This document shows positions 25,301 through 34,508 of a stretch of 64,000 nt of DNA, in pieces. Where the stretch lies: positions 278,328 to 342,327 of the forward strand of contig CACRXP010000663.1 of assembly GCA_902702965.1 (NCBI GenBank), in the 5' to 3' direction. The DNA comes from Spirometra erinaceieuropaei (taxonomy: Eukaryota > Platyhelminthes > Cestoda > Diphyllobothriidea > Diphyllobothriidae). A program made the translations under genes and the position numbers. The notes under the pieces are model-generated. The model did not search any database and was not told the origin of the DNA. It saw only the letters and a list, made by a program, of their open reading frames with translations. Each line of letters starts with the position of its first letter. The stretch's first letter is position 1.

Positions 25301-28300
25301 CCGCAAAGCTTGCACCATACATTTTAAATATGGCCGCAAAAATGTTCCGTATACCTCGCCGAAGATACTTGCATCCACTTTTACAAACGTTCTGCGTATT
25401 GCGCTTATAGTGAACTTTGTCCCGATTGCGACTTTTGAACACTCAGTTATCAGGCCTAAATCTTCTTTAATGAATATTCCACGATCTCTTCGCACATTTA
25501 CGGTTTCAGATTATTAATTTTTCAAGGGATACTATCGAAAAGGCTTATTTATTCCTCGTCTTGTTGACATCATGCGCAGTACCACACATTTGCCGACATT
25601 GCCCAGTGTCTAACACATCAAATTATATGTAATTACTTGAAATCATGACTTGATGTGACATGATCTTAACTATTACTTGTCACTTATCATTGAAAAGACA
25701 ATCAGACTATTTTTGTTATCAAAATTGTAGCTTTTATTTTGTTCGAGGAAAGTGCAGTTTAAAAACCAGTTATCGTCTGGGAATAAACATCACTTGGAAT
25801 AAACACCTAAAGGGGGTGTCTGTGTTTTGAATGCATAACGTGCTCAAGTTAACAGCCGATGATGATTGGTTTCGATTAAGCCGTCAAGGAGGATCACGAG
25901 GTAGATAAAGTGAGACTTTTAACAATTACCTCCATCTTTCTTGTCGATCGTCGCCTGTTCACCTTTCTTAAACCTGCTTTCAAGATGTCCAAGTTGCTAA
26001 AGAACAATTCCTTTTCCAGGCAGTGCTTGTGGTGTCTGAGTTGCGGCGAAGAGGCATCCCCGGAAATATCATGCATTTTGCCGGAAGTGGTCGCATAGGG
26101 ACAATCTTAGATCATCTAACTCAGTCAAAAGAAACCGAGAATGTTCTTTTCGACGACAAGCAGAGTGGCACGTTCGTCCTTGAATGGTATCCATCAGACG
26201 CTGGAAGTGCCTTAGACGACCACGTCTTCAACAGGGAGTGTAAGGAACTTGTTGTCAAAATGTTGGCCTCTTCATTTCACAAACTGGAGCCCATCGGCAA
26301 ATGTCTTCACTTCTCGGAGGAAGTTCTTAGGTTGCACGTAGAGGCCCAACTGAGACCCGACTGTCCAAACCGCGCCATTGTACTGCTTGGAGGCTTCCTG
26401 CCCAATCAGAACTTCGCTACTGAGTCAGACAATCCCCGCAGTCTGTTGCAGTATGTGCAAATGTCGATGCTCCTTCTGCAGCCTTCGCCTTCGGAGGAAC
26501 CAAAACGACCCACTGGAATGGAAGAGGACGAAGACCTGCCACCGTGCCTGTTTGAATTCTTTGATGACCTTTCTGCCACAGGTCCTTCAAGCATCGACAG
26601 GATGAGCACCATCAACTGCCATATGTTGGGTGTACGGACGGATAGGGTGATCAGCACTGATGCGCGTATCAGACTGGGAACTTTTCTAGAGCGGAAGGCA
26701 ATGAAAACGGCCAAACGGATGGGTTACGAGTTTGTTGACACAGTCAACACCAACCAACTGACTCAGGCAAGAAGAGTTTTTTGTTAGTTGCTTGTAGGTC
26801 GAATCCTGTCTGGTAATCCCGAAACATGAGCCCTAATTCATAGATTAACTGGAAGAACGCTTTAAGCATGTCTAACTAGGATTTTAACAAACGTTCATAG
26901 GTAATCTCATGTCAAATATGTTTAGAGTCAAATCGTCCAATAATGTATTTCTCGGCGCTCTTATAAAAGATAACAACTGAGGAACACGTATTTATTCCAC
27001 ACAGAGTAAGTATAGGAACCATAAATTTACTCCTTTTGAGACCAACCATTTCATGGTAAAGTGTACCCTGAGGGTCCGCAAGGTGTCCCTTCCTCTATTG
27101 CACCTAAAGTTGCCATAAATTCGCATTGGCATTTCAGTCTATAGGATACGACATCGAATCCAGATCATAACAACAAAATTCATTTCTTCCCCGTGTAACA
27201 CTTACTTCTAAGGCATTCCAAACACAAAATATTCGGGTTTTGCACGGATATCGATCAGGAAGCTATTACGTTTTGGTTACTTCAGAAATCTAACCGGTCC
27301 TTAACCTTGCGAATCTGACAAGGACGGGTACCATTATAGCCTCGAACAACCGATTTAGTGAACCTGGGAAAAACGAATTGCTCAGAATACGAGAGCATTG
27401 TACTAGACACTAATGCCAAGGGTCTCGTTCTTCTTACTAGCGTCAGGGATGCAGGTACCTAGCGCTGCAATCCAAAATAACAAAAAGGAGTTGAAGGACA
27501 ACCTCAATTAATACAGTCAATCAAAGGCGCGACTGGCGTTCGTAAAGACGATTGGTCGATACGCTGGCCGGTTAACAATAAGAACAGATACAGGGAATAA
27601 GAATCTGGGTCTTCCGACTGTTTATAAAGATGGGATGCGTTTATATGAGGGAAAAAGGCGATCCAATGAAGAGCTGGACAGTGAAATTATCTTAAAACAG
27701 CTAGCTACCTGAGGAAGAGCACACAGTGGACGTCGTCGGCAAGGGCGGTCGAAATGTCATAGTCCGCCCGAGTTTTGAAGCTATCGTTTTGAACAATTTT
27801 AAGTCTGCATTTTTCTCAAGATGGCAGTTAACTCAACGTTTCAACGGCCTCACAACACAGTTCTGCACCAGTTATGTTGTAAGTTCTAGAGATCACGCAT
27901 ATGATGGAAAAAACTTAGAGTAAACGCCCTCCAGAAAAGATTTTTCCGGTTATGTCGTGAAATTTAAGCAATCGTTGGAACTGTCTGTCATTAACACCAA
28001 CATAACATGTGCACGATTTTTTCATTTGCAAACGCCCCCCCAGCCTGCTAGCGCATGGCCGTCTACAAAGGGCGGTATCCAGACCCCGTCTGGGGGTCGT
28101 CTGTCTTATGTTTTTAGCACTAGAGATTCATAATACCGTGAGTTTTTGCCGAACATATAGCATGGGTGCGTTATTTGCGCATATCAGACTGTAGAATCAC
28201 ACGTGCAGGTTAACTGCTTCATCTCATTGGTTTTTGGAAAACTGTGGTATACTGGGCTAGCCATTAAAATTCCGCAAGGGGAACGGAGTCAAACGACGAG

Positions 28301-30557
28301 GCCAACATCCGGGATTTCAGTCGTCAGCCCGGTATACAACAGCCCTCCAAATATCAATAAGGCAAAGTAAATAATTGGTACGTTTGATCCTACTTGGCCA
28401 TACGCGTAAGTAACGTAACAATGCTATGTATTCGGTAAAAACCTTTGGTATTATTAGTGGGCTGTGCTAGAAAAAAGAGAGATGACTCTCAGACGGGGAC
28501 ACCGCCGCGTCTACCGCAGTTTTGTTTCGCCCGCGGGATGGGGTTAGACGCTAGCAGATAAGTAGCATATTTGGTGTGTATACGAAAGTGATCAATCTTA
28601 CTCCTAACACGGGTTGTGCCCAGAGGCCCGACGACGCTTTTGGGCATGGGCATATGGCAAAGTTTTGAGAAGTTCGTCTCTTGAGTTGGTCCGCCATTGT
28701 TCTTCTTGACTTGTCCTCTCTACTTATCTTACAATCCAAGAAAAACGCAGTCTTGCAAGCGGAGGAAAATTTTTGTGTCCCATTTGTCAGTTTGTCGTTG
28801 TCAAGACAACCGTCGGGACGTTTCATAAAATCAGCATTAGTCTTTTAACCGAAGTGTAAAATTCCTCCTTTCTCGCCCAACGTGTTCTAAGTCGAAACGC
28901 TCGCATGGCTTGACTGTTTCGCTGACAGCTATATGCTTGATTTGTGATCAGAGGACTTAGCAGTCCCATCAGACGATCTAAACAACTTGAATCAGTACTT
29001 GGGAATCAACTATACACGCGGAGATGTGGGAACCGGATGGGCGTAGGGCTCAGTTTGGTTTGACAGACGACTGGGCATAAAAACGTATAAGTATGAAAAA
29101 GCTGTAGATAAAGATATATAGAGGCGAGGGGTAGTCAAGTGCCGCGGGATTGCACTTAAGAACAGGCGGCCGAGACTGGGTGAAATCATTCTCCTGGTCG
29201 TGCAGTTTTCATGACTAAATTCTTCTTCGAACGTGCGGTTGGACCAGGTGAAATAATAGCTGCCACACAGCGCGCCACGTCTCCGGTTGACATGCACTCT
29301 TCTTCATGCCCTCTCTCAAGAAAGACCACAGATTCCGCATCGATCCTTACTACTAACTGGCAGCACCTGATCTATCCTTTACCTCGTACCCTCCTGCCGC
29401 ATGACAGAACGTCATACAGTCTTGCTGTTTTCCCACTACTGGCTATTTAGTCCCACTCATCCACACCGCATGTTAATGAATAACGTTAATACTGATCCAC
29501 TTTTAACCATCAACGTTTTTCTCTTAAAAGGACCTTTGCGAGAATCTTGGTTATGAACTCGTGAATCAGGCGGATTTCGTCGCATATGCGAAGGACCGTT
29601 GCATTCCCTGTGATCTGAGTGTTAGGGAAATCAACTGCAAATACATGGTGAAGCGTTTGTCGCCGGCAAAAGAAATGAACTCGTAAATGAGGAGATGGCA
29701 TATTGCCTATATTTTATTTTCTAATGGGTCAATGTCCATTGTGATGAATAATGTGAATATTTTATGCTTTATGCCGTAATAAAGTACAAGGTTGTGGTTT
29801 GATCAGTTGAATGGTGGCAAGTGGGGTAACCTTAACTCTGGATGGTGATGCATTTCATTTACGAGGGGGCATATGCAAATGCGATATCGGAAAACAAACA
29901 GGCCTATGTTGGAGAAATCATTGCAACGTGGCACGGATAACGAAAGTTTATTGAACAAAGGTCCCTAGTCCAGAATGGGTTTCGAGAGTCAAAATCTCGA
30001 GTAGGAATCCTCGAACGGAGTAGTTATATATTGGTTTCCGTGTACATCCCCGCCCAAAATCAGCTAAGAGCGGTGAAATGCATCTCGCAATGGTACCATA
30101 GCGGTGATAGAAGGCTTGTTCTAGGAGATATCTGACAGTGCTTAAGACGGTATTCCAGACCTTTGATCCCGTCTCACTGTTGACATTACTGAATATTTTG
30201 TTGGATTCGTTTCCAAGTCCAGGCTTTCCTGCCGGGTCTAATTTTATTGCTGCCTCATCATGCAACCATCTGAGCAGTAGGATTTAGAATAACATTTTCG
30301 AGGCATTTTGGTGGTGGTCAACCCATAAATTAGCACACAGCAACGTACATGTCACCAGAATATCTCGATTATCAAGCCAACTTATGAACCAGCGGTCCGG
30401 TGGTTGTTTGTGTTGTTTTCTTGCGTTCCAGAAACTAGTAGACTGTGTTTATGAAGACTACCTTGTGTTCCGAGTAGGCTTTCAGCAGGAATCAGTTGCT
30501 ATTGCAATCAGCCACTGCATGTCGACCAATCACTTACACCCCACTGGAGCAGATTAG
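9683..30557 (+). CDS. Ebony-type single-module NRPS (beta-alanyl-amine synthetase), gene span
   Basis: Seven exons join without a break: 9683-10306, 18270-19245, 19292-19403, 21747-22200, 23431-23703, 26020-26766, 30432-30557. They sum to 3312 nt, 1103 residues from the first ATG. Domain order is adenylation (about 60-740), carrier protein (about 770-840, Ser811) and an amine-selecting GNAT-like domain (about 850-1103). This is the layout of insect Ebony, which activates beta-alanine and joins it to biogenic amines, and of the schistosome NRPS behind the beta-alanyl-tryptamine pheromone. Motifs present: LFTSGSTSPTPKGV, NLYGSTEV.GDV, RTGDLG, GRCDDTVKVNG, SGKVDK, LGGDS. It is longer than Ebony (about 880 residues), mainly at the N-terminus and in the last domain. 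A cytosolic enzyme is expected, as no signal peptide is seen. The true N-terminus is uncertain. Confidence 0.87.
10307..10624 (+). other. Start of NRPS intron 1, no recognised element
   Basis: Nothing recognisable lies here apart from the donor. A - strand frame at 10099-10443 is the shadow of exon 1. Confidence 0.5.
10625..12396. mobile_element. Foldback MITE copy with a nested inverted repeat
   Basis: The left part (gattagagaatcattcagg..ggtttataataacg near 10693) and the right part (12300-12396, ending gacaggtcattcactg) are diverged foldback termini. Interior phrases gcaaatcacgt..ttatgccgaaaagg and taccaactacgtgcaagaaa also match the family. At 10735-11150 sits a second palindrome (AAGCAAGCA..., agaattcactggagccaacaaatt, mirrored at the end) related to the arms at 3395-4535 but without the GIY-YIG core. 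The left border is approximate. Confidence 0.5.
12977..13888. mobile_element. Foldback/long-TIR MITE, copy B (912 bp, TA-flanked)
   Basis: It starts CAGTGGGTGACCGATCTCAT and ends ATGAGATCGGTCACGCACTG, with TA on both outer sides. The arms mirror each other over hundreds of bases: cctaggtggggttgtaat against attacaaccccacctagg, and ctactcaagtagcatgcattt against aaatgcatgctacttaagtag. This is the best preserved copy and defines the family: TIR starting CAGT, TA target duplication, no coding capacity. Confidence 0.85.
14330..14740 (+). mobile_element. Possible Penelope-like 3' tail
   Basis: The order of short phrases resembles the 3' end of the 59165-59900 element: a c-rich stretch near 14590, a run of C, agctcagactaacacacg, and tattgtcccggcgatcgcgtgt, matching ctcttgtcccggcgatcgtgtc at 59838. 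No GIY-YIG frame survives. The rest of 13889-16494, including a GC-rich stretch at 15900-16250, holds no gene I recognise. Confidence 0.35.
16495..16780 (-). repeat. R1 SINE-like repeat, copy 2
   Basis: The reverse complement follows the R1 order seen at 43010-43330: ttgtggaccac, gaggcggg.., gagagtgtggtagatgcagc, cacatggtagacatcgtcgg. It lies in NRPS intron 1. Confidence 0.65.
17255..17550 (-). repeat. R1 SINE-like repeat, copy 3
   Basis: It is a second R1 copy in the same orientation, about 0.76 kb after copy 2, sharing gtgacttgcgtgtga.ttagtttatagtgagagtag with it. The pair is close enough for unequal exchange. Confidence 0.65.
18270..19245 (+). CDS. NRPS exon 2: adenylation core (A2-A5)
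   Basis: The acceptor CAATTTCAG precedes 18270, phase 0, and restores LACMKLRLAYAPVD. Residues 209-533 hold the phosphate loop LFTSGSTSPTPKGV (307-320), MNRLDWQW, the substrate-pocket segment FVDGFTEVFGALL (356-368; Val357-Asp358) and NLYGSTEVAGDV (475-486). Aspartate in the second position of FVD rather than the usual alpha-amino-acid position is shared with Ebony and with beta-alanine-activating modules. GC content is clearly above flanking introns. The donor is TCAG|GTATGA, phase 1. Confidence 0.9.
19292..19403 (+). CDS. NRPS exon 3: adenylation linker (A6)
   Basis: The short exon reads GEDECGELQVLPRGEIGEVY, then VSGAAVPADGRIYAES. GEIGE-(VY)-VSG is the A6 motif. It follows a 46-nt intron (19246-19291, GT..TTTAG), which shows that very small introns coexist with kilobase ones in this gene. 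The donor is ATAAG|GTATGT, phase 2. It lies too close to exon 2 to have a repeat between. Confidence 0.85.
20105..20191 (+). repeat. R1 SINE-like fragment at edge of assembly gap
   Basis: The phrase cgtctaggtgcgggctccag.cgcgccagccacttgcacc matches R1 near 820-860. It is cut by the run of N. A matching tail (gcacacggtagacatcgtcg) appears at 21429, so the block between may be an insertion into one R1 copy. Confidence 0.5.
20192..20293. other. Assembly gap (102 N)
   Basis: A run of 102 unknown bases in NRPS intron 3. The true length is unknown. No expected exon is missing, because exon 3 joins exon 4 in phase. Confidence 0.99.
20294..20755 (+). repeat. Two diverged copies of a roughly 110-bp unit
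   Basis: The stretch 20400-20510 (aactagctggattggtcggtcatctcagaacgcaagg, ctgtatggcactcccagtcagatgagatcc) is echoed at 20660-20745 (aactgactggataactcggtcacttcgggacgcaaag, tgtaatttccaatcagatgggatcc). This is an old tandem or dispersed duplication ahead of the LINE tail. No protein is recognised. Confidence 0.45.
20756..21375 (+). mobile_element. CR1-like LINE, truncated 3' end (copy 1)
   Basis: The frame carries LLRGLTLGVDWETFFEMA, SNLRRHDYQRKRELSH and SSFFAQRVIRQW, the C-terminal tail of CR1/Jockey-type reverse transcriptases. The 3' UTR from cctgatataacggatta to ccaaatatactgactgatac is nearly the same as that of the copy at 56845-57496, so both descend from one active LINE. Premature stops are present. 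It is 5'-truncated, as usual for LINE insertions. Confidence 0.75.
21747..22200 (+). CDS. NRPS exon 4: A7-A9 of adenylation domain
   Basis: The exon encodes LFRTGDLG (A7, nucleotide/ribose contact) and GRCDDTVKVNGVKC (A8 hinge), then the C-terminal subdomain with LVCFYTRKDD and LPSFVNVKVVQ. The donor is GCAG|GTAGGC at 22201, phase 0. The acceptor at 21745-21746 (ATCCAG) is the one that fits phase 2 from exon 3. Its pyrimidine tract is poor, so the left border is less certain than the rest. Confidence 0.85.
22201..23099 (+). other. NRPS intron 4, first part: no recognised element
   Basis: AT-rich intron sequence. I see no coding similarity, tRNA-like module or inverted repeat before 23100. 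Confidence 0.5.
23100..23383. mobile_element. Small TIR MITE (about 284 bp)
   Basis: Terminal inverted repeats of about 26 bp: AGATGTGGTTATcTAGCCCC at the left, and at the right GGGGCTAcATAACCACATCT. The interior has a degenerate TTAGGG-like stretch (23150-23197) and no coding frame. It ends about 47 bp before the acceptor of NRPS exon 5, so it supplies part of the branch-point region. Confidence 0.65.
23431..23703 (+). CDS. NRPS exon 5: A10 and carrier-protein domain
   Basis: Residues 723-813. VPFFPTKSISGKVDK supplies the catalytic A10 lysine (K734). After a linker, REIFARVLGL and DFSQLGGDSMT form the carrier domain, with Ser811 (TCG at 23695) as the phosphopantetheine attachment site. The acceptor CTATCTGCAG and donor ACA|GTAATT keep phase 0. 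A phosphopantetheinyl transferase acting in trans would be needed for activity. Confidence 0.9.
23704..24989 (+). other. NRPS intron 5, first part: no recognised element
   Basis: AT-rich sequence without recognisable coding content or repeats. No matches within the window were noticed. Confidence 0.5.
24990..25540 (-). mobile_element. LINE reverse-transcriptase fragment, antisense in intron 5
   Basis: The frame 25091-25495 reads MRRDRGIFIKEDLGLITECS, then a segment with IRRTFVKVDASIFGEVY and a further one with VQRRVEKLVLEVKTLT. This is the thumb region of CR1/RTE-type reverse transcriptases (the D-LGV-I-EDL.....C, I-R-TF, Y-T-VRP-L-Y and VQR-ATK-V pattern). The catalytic palm is absent and the frame is degenerate. 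It is a dead fragment. Confidence 0.7.
26020..26766 (+). CDS. NRPS exon 6: carrier end and amine-selecting domain
   Basis: The exon opens with AVLVVSELRRRGI, completing the carrier fold after LGGDSMT. It continues as the domain that replaces a condensation domain in Ebony and accepts the amine: CLFEFFDDLSATGP, then FLERKAMKTAKRMGYEFV and TNQLTQ, a GNAT-like ending also seen in Ebony. The acceptor is CTTTTCCAG at 26019. The donor is CAG|GCAAGA, a GC rather than GT site. Reading through it would add only ARRVFC before a stop. Confidence 0.85.
26767..30431 (+). other. NRPS intron 6 (GC-AG), mostly unassigned sequence
   Basis: The intron starts GCAAGAAG and ends TTGCGTTCCAG. A fragment of the R1 tail lies at about 27700-27775 (acacagtggacgtcgtcgg..ggtcgaaatgtc). 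Frames at 28551-28826 and 29948-30265 (both -) have no similarity I recognise and no conserved signature. No RNA gene is seen. Confidence 0.5.
30432..30557 (+). CDS. NRPS exon 7: terminal exon
   Basis: After the acceptor TTGCGTTCCAG the phase-0 frame reads KLVDCVYEDYLVFRVG, then 25 more residues and TAG at 30555. Joined to TNQLTQ it gives the LTQ-x-L-x-x-x-x-Y-x-x-x-x-x-F pattern that closes Ebony, and the tail length (41 residues) is close to Ebony's. The match is short, so this exon is the weakest of the model. No AATAAA is seen nearby. The first one downstream is at about 31295, inside a repeat. Confidence 0.6.
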   Translation, partial: KLVDCVYEDYLVFRVGFQQESVAIAISHCMSTNHLHPTGAD

Positions 30558-31084
30558 GTCTACTCATGCACTGGAGGTCCCGGGAAAACCGGCTTGTCAG
30601 TTTTCGGCCCAGACGCGAGGACAGCATGCAGACGTTTGTCTAAAGTATCCTCCACATCAAAACGGCTTGCCCCTAAACAGCATGGCATAAACGTTAATTA
30701 TTGTGACTAAACGCTCCTCGCGGAGATGGTTCACATTTTCTGAAGTTTTGACTTATTCATCTAGAAGTGACAGACGAAATTACTTATAAGAGTGGGAATG
30801 ATTCCAGTGTCTTGTGGTTATGCTCTCAGATGAACGCTGCAGAAGAATGTGCATTCTTCTTATGCCTCAGCAGCATACCTTACGCCTTAGAACCTAATCA
30901 TGCTAGGTTCGAAAGACCCACCTCGCAGTCAGTAAGCTATTCGACATCCTGAGTTGACCTCATTTTATGGCTCGAGATTGAAATATCTAGCACATAATGA
31001 GCATTCTAGACATCTATAAAAGCCCCTTTATCATGGAAAGAGCTATCGGAGTATTAGTTTTATCAGTCTACTGCCAATGATATT

Positions 31085-31300
31085 AATGACGTTGGGTAGT
31101 CACGGTTGGCACATAGACCATAATTTTCGGAGCAACTTTTATGGCCACTGTTCCTCTAAGGGGTAAAATATTTTGCTGATTGGGGATACTGAAGCCTCCC
31201 GAAAGGCTGCCAAATTCATTATGGGCATCGCGTCGTCGATGCTGTTTTGGGTTCGAATCCCATTGGGATCGCAAAGCCTTTACAGCTGAGGCAAAATAAA
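31085..31300 (+). repeat. Possible tRNA-derived SINE with B box
   Basis: TTTTGGGTTCGAATCCCATTG at about 31244 is an excellent B box/T arm. It is followed by a short tail with AATAAA at 31295. A clear A box is not seen. It is more likely a SINE relic than a tRNA gene. The AATAAA is the first poly(A)-type signal after the NRPS stop codon, which may be chance. Confidence 0.4.
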
Positions 31301-31479
31301 GAAGGCCATCTAATTTAGTCCAAACCACGCATGGGATTGCATGTATCATTCTATGAGGGACTTTGCTTCTGCTACCTATCTATAAGGCCGTTTACAACTC
31401 TCATTGCCTACGTCCTTCTATGACACACGAAGCGAGCTGCTAGAAATATTCCGCATTGTTGAAGGACTGGGTTTCAACA

Positions 31480-31720
31480 TGGCCTTTGACGATTTTTTTA
31501 ATTTGCTATCAGGACCAACATCAGAGTCCACTCACAAAACTTCATCTTCGACAGGCAAAACTAGGTGAGCGGAAATTTCCTCCTCCCGTCAGGGTGGTCA
31601 AATCATGGAAAGCCCCTTCCGCGAACCTTGTGGTTTTACCATTGACGGACAGATTTAAGGGGAATCTTCCCCTATTTATGTTCCCAAACTATCCAGAGCG
31701 ATGCATGACTGAACCTACTC
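31480..31720 (+). mobile_element. Degenerate LINE RT tail
   Basis: In the frame 31456-31764, FPPPVRVVKSWKAPSANLVV followed by LTDRFKGNL follows the F--RVV--WNSLP--VV-A-SV--FK--LD pattern that ends CR1/Jockey reverse transcriptases. It is heavily eroded. Confidence 0.45.
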
Positions 31721-31764
31721 TTTACTATGACTGTTTCAACTTTCATTGTTGTGGTCTCCTTTGA

Positions 31765-32949
31765 ACTTTTCGAACCCAAGCGACTTCTCCGAGCACTGCA
31801 CCCAATTTCGCGTTATGCATAGGGCACTCAAAGGATCACACCGATTTTCTCTCTGCAAAATGAACTGGAAAAAAGACTGTCGTAATAAGGAGACATCGCA
31901 CTCGACCCTCAATCTAGAAAATGTACAGATTCGCTCGCCATTGGCGACCTTCCCACCTATGATCGAGGAAATGATTCGATAGTTATTAAGCCTTTAAAAT
32001 GTCCCGGGGGAGCAAATCATGCACCCTTCCATAAGGAAAATGTTTCATAAGATCGATCTTACTTTTTCCATAGTTCTCCCTGCTCATGCCTGTGGCATAC
32101 CCGAGTCATGATGGCGGGAATATAAATCGAACGCACCGAAGTTTTTGCCGCAAAGCCTCAGTCAAAATGTATGTACGTTAGTATGTCCATCTCCTCCCAC
32201 TGCGCGAACAAGGCTGTATACGCATATTCGCCGGCTAATTTTATCCTGTGTGTCCACCAGACGAGACCGCTAGACTGGTGTAAGGACTGCACAGGACCAG
32301 AAATAGCGCTGAATGCCAGCTTTCGGCTGTTTGGACAGACCAAATAGACTCCCAATCCGACCAATTGTGCCCACCATCTAGAAGATTTGTATTTCCCGGC
32401 CGATAAGTATCAAGACGGCCACAAGCACGATGGGCTATGAAAGGTCAGAAAACCTAACTGATCGTAAGGTAATAGAAAGGAAGACCACACAATTTTAGTG
32501 GCAGATTTGAGCCTGCGACTTACTTTAATTATTTCATAAACGAACGTCTATATGTGTCATCGTCACAACTCATCTAGTAGGATTTATAGGACACAAGCAA
32601 AACCTCCAGGATATTTTAAAACAGTGACCTCAGGGTTTTATCTGATTGAAAAAGCAGGCCCGAGAGTGAATGGTGCCTTATTATTTTCTGTCCAACATGG
32701 TTATACAATATAAACAAGTTGTAAGTGCTGGGATGTGCGCGAAGCCGTGGGTGAGACCTACGTTTTAGTCATACAGTCACATTAGTTTCATTGATGCATC
32801 TGGCAAACGTAACGCGACCTTACACTGACAAGTACATCCCATCGCACATACATTGCAGATAAGTGCGTCGCACGAAGATTAAGCATAAGTAAGGAAAAAT
32901 AGGGTTGGAAGTCCAAACGCGAATACTGTGGTGGGTAATTCTGCTTCTT
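31765..32949. other. Intergenic, no gene recognised
   Basis: I see no protein family, RNA gene or clear repeat in this stretch. Confidence 0.45.
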
Positions 32950-33145
32950 AACCGCCGCGGCTTCACTGAGCCTTGCGCAGCACGTCGGCCATATCCCGTT
33001 AACGATGGCCTTCGTGTGTTCCATAGCAGGGTGGGCGCGGAGACAGAGATTGCGCATACAACAGTGTGTAGTAGTAGTAGTAGTAGTGTACTTGCGCACC
33101 ATCTGTCGCCTTCTCTCTGTCTAGGACAACTGGGTCCGGCATCGT
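32950..33145 (-). repeat. R1 SINE-like repeat, diverged copy with (TAG)n
   Basis: Read on the - strand it follows R1: a ctgcgcaagg-type stretch, cacacgaaggccatcgttaacgg, then the GC-rich middle. A short (TAG)n array at 33068-33088 lies inside. The following 33146-34420 stretch has Ser/Thr/His-rich low-complexity frames (for example 33572-33784, -) from a GTGGTG-rich stretch, which I do not take as genes. Confidence 0.5.
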
Positions 33146-34424
33146 GACAGAATCCAAAAGATGCCTTCATGCGACCGCGACGGGTCTTTAATAAAATATT
33201 TTCATTATTATCAGATATAAGATAGAGTATATAAGGAATGACACGCGGCGTGAACCCGAACTAAGGCATGCCACCACACATCAGTTTCGCACACAATGGA
33301 CCAGGCTGTTACACAACAAGACGGGTGGCGGCCTAAGTACCAGCTGACTGAGAAGGCCATTAATGTTACGTTGAGAAGGAGGCATTGCAGCCTGACCGTC
33401 CATCCTCAAAAGAGGACCGGGTTGCGCCATCAGTTGTCGATCCCACAAGCCATGACCTTTGGCGCAGCGTTATGTATTCAAGTGCGTAAGACAGTTTATT
33501 GTGAGGAATATGCGCTGAGAGTCGATTGCACACGTTCTTCACTCTACAAGACACTGGTCGACACAGTGAGCTTATTTGTTGTCGGATGCGTGGTGGTGGT
33601 CGTCGTAATCGTCGTAGGTATATGCGCAAGGATCATACAGGTAATGAGGGTTGTCGACGTCGGCTGAGGTATCAGGAGGGTGACTACCATTGACGGCGGT
33701 GGTAGTGGTGGTAGCTGTCGTGGGGATTATTAAATGAGTGGTGATAGGGGCTTTAGCGGGGGCCGCAGGCGAATTTCTCGGCATCCGACGAGGCCATTAG
33801 GCTAGTGGGACGTCCATTGGCAGCATGGGCACGTAGGAAAGGGGCAGGTCCAAACGTTGGGGATCGCTAGCACTTGGGACTTGCTAGCCGCTCTTTTAGT
33901 TTTGTTAGTGGCGGTTCGGTTTATTTGGTAAATGGTTGCTCCAGGCGATTCTTGCTGTTCCGGTATGTGACCTTTTCTGCTTTGACGAATTTGTTATCCT
34001 GCACCGACCAGATAAGCAAACAGAATACTGGCATAGGAGAGGTGACCGCAATGGACAAAATCAATAAACCGAACCTATGCCAATGCCAGGCAACTTGTTA
34101 TGCGCACACTGGTGAAGGGCAGATTGAACGAATGAGGCCGCTTACAACGCATTCTTTATTGGATTGCCAGGTCTTCAGGAGCGAAAGATGTGCACTAAAT
34201 ACGACAGCCGTCTAAGTAAGGTTTGTGTTGCATGAGTAGGATCCGCAGCTGCACGCGGTAGATTAATCAGGCAGATAGGAATGGACGTGAAATTGCTTGT
34301 TTCCTGCGTTCTAAAAACCGTGTTCAGGACCACAGGAGCAAAAAAATTCCTGTCGATTCTCCTAATCACATGATTTAAGGCCTCAGTTATGGTGAATAAA
34401 GAGTTTGGAAGGCGTTTGTGTCGC

Positions 34425-34508
34425 TTTTATTCGTGCGCATCCGTGCCATCAATTTAACAATTTTGATGTCCAGGTTGTTCCTGATGGTAAATACTTGTGA
34501 CAGTGAAC
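34425..34508 (+). repeat. 85-bp direct repeat, copy 1
   Basis: The phrases gtgccatcaattt, gtccaggttgttc.tgatg, taaatact.gtgaca.tgaac recur at 35712-35796. The two copies bracket the gypsy integrase relic at 34980-35680, like remnants of terminal repeats, but the length is short for an LTR. Confidence 0.6.

Noticed and set aside
9683..30557. AASDH/generic acyl-CoA synthetase
   Set aside because: The FVD pocket, MNRLDWQW-type motif, carrier domain and GNAT-like C-terminus match Ebony-type NRPS better; no beta-propeller repeats follow the carrier domain.
33296..33784. Genes on either strand with His/Thr/Asp-rich ends
   Set aside because: Both frames owe their length to GTGGTG/GTCGTC repeats; no recognisable domain.
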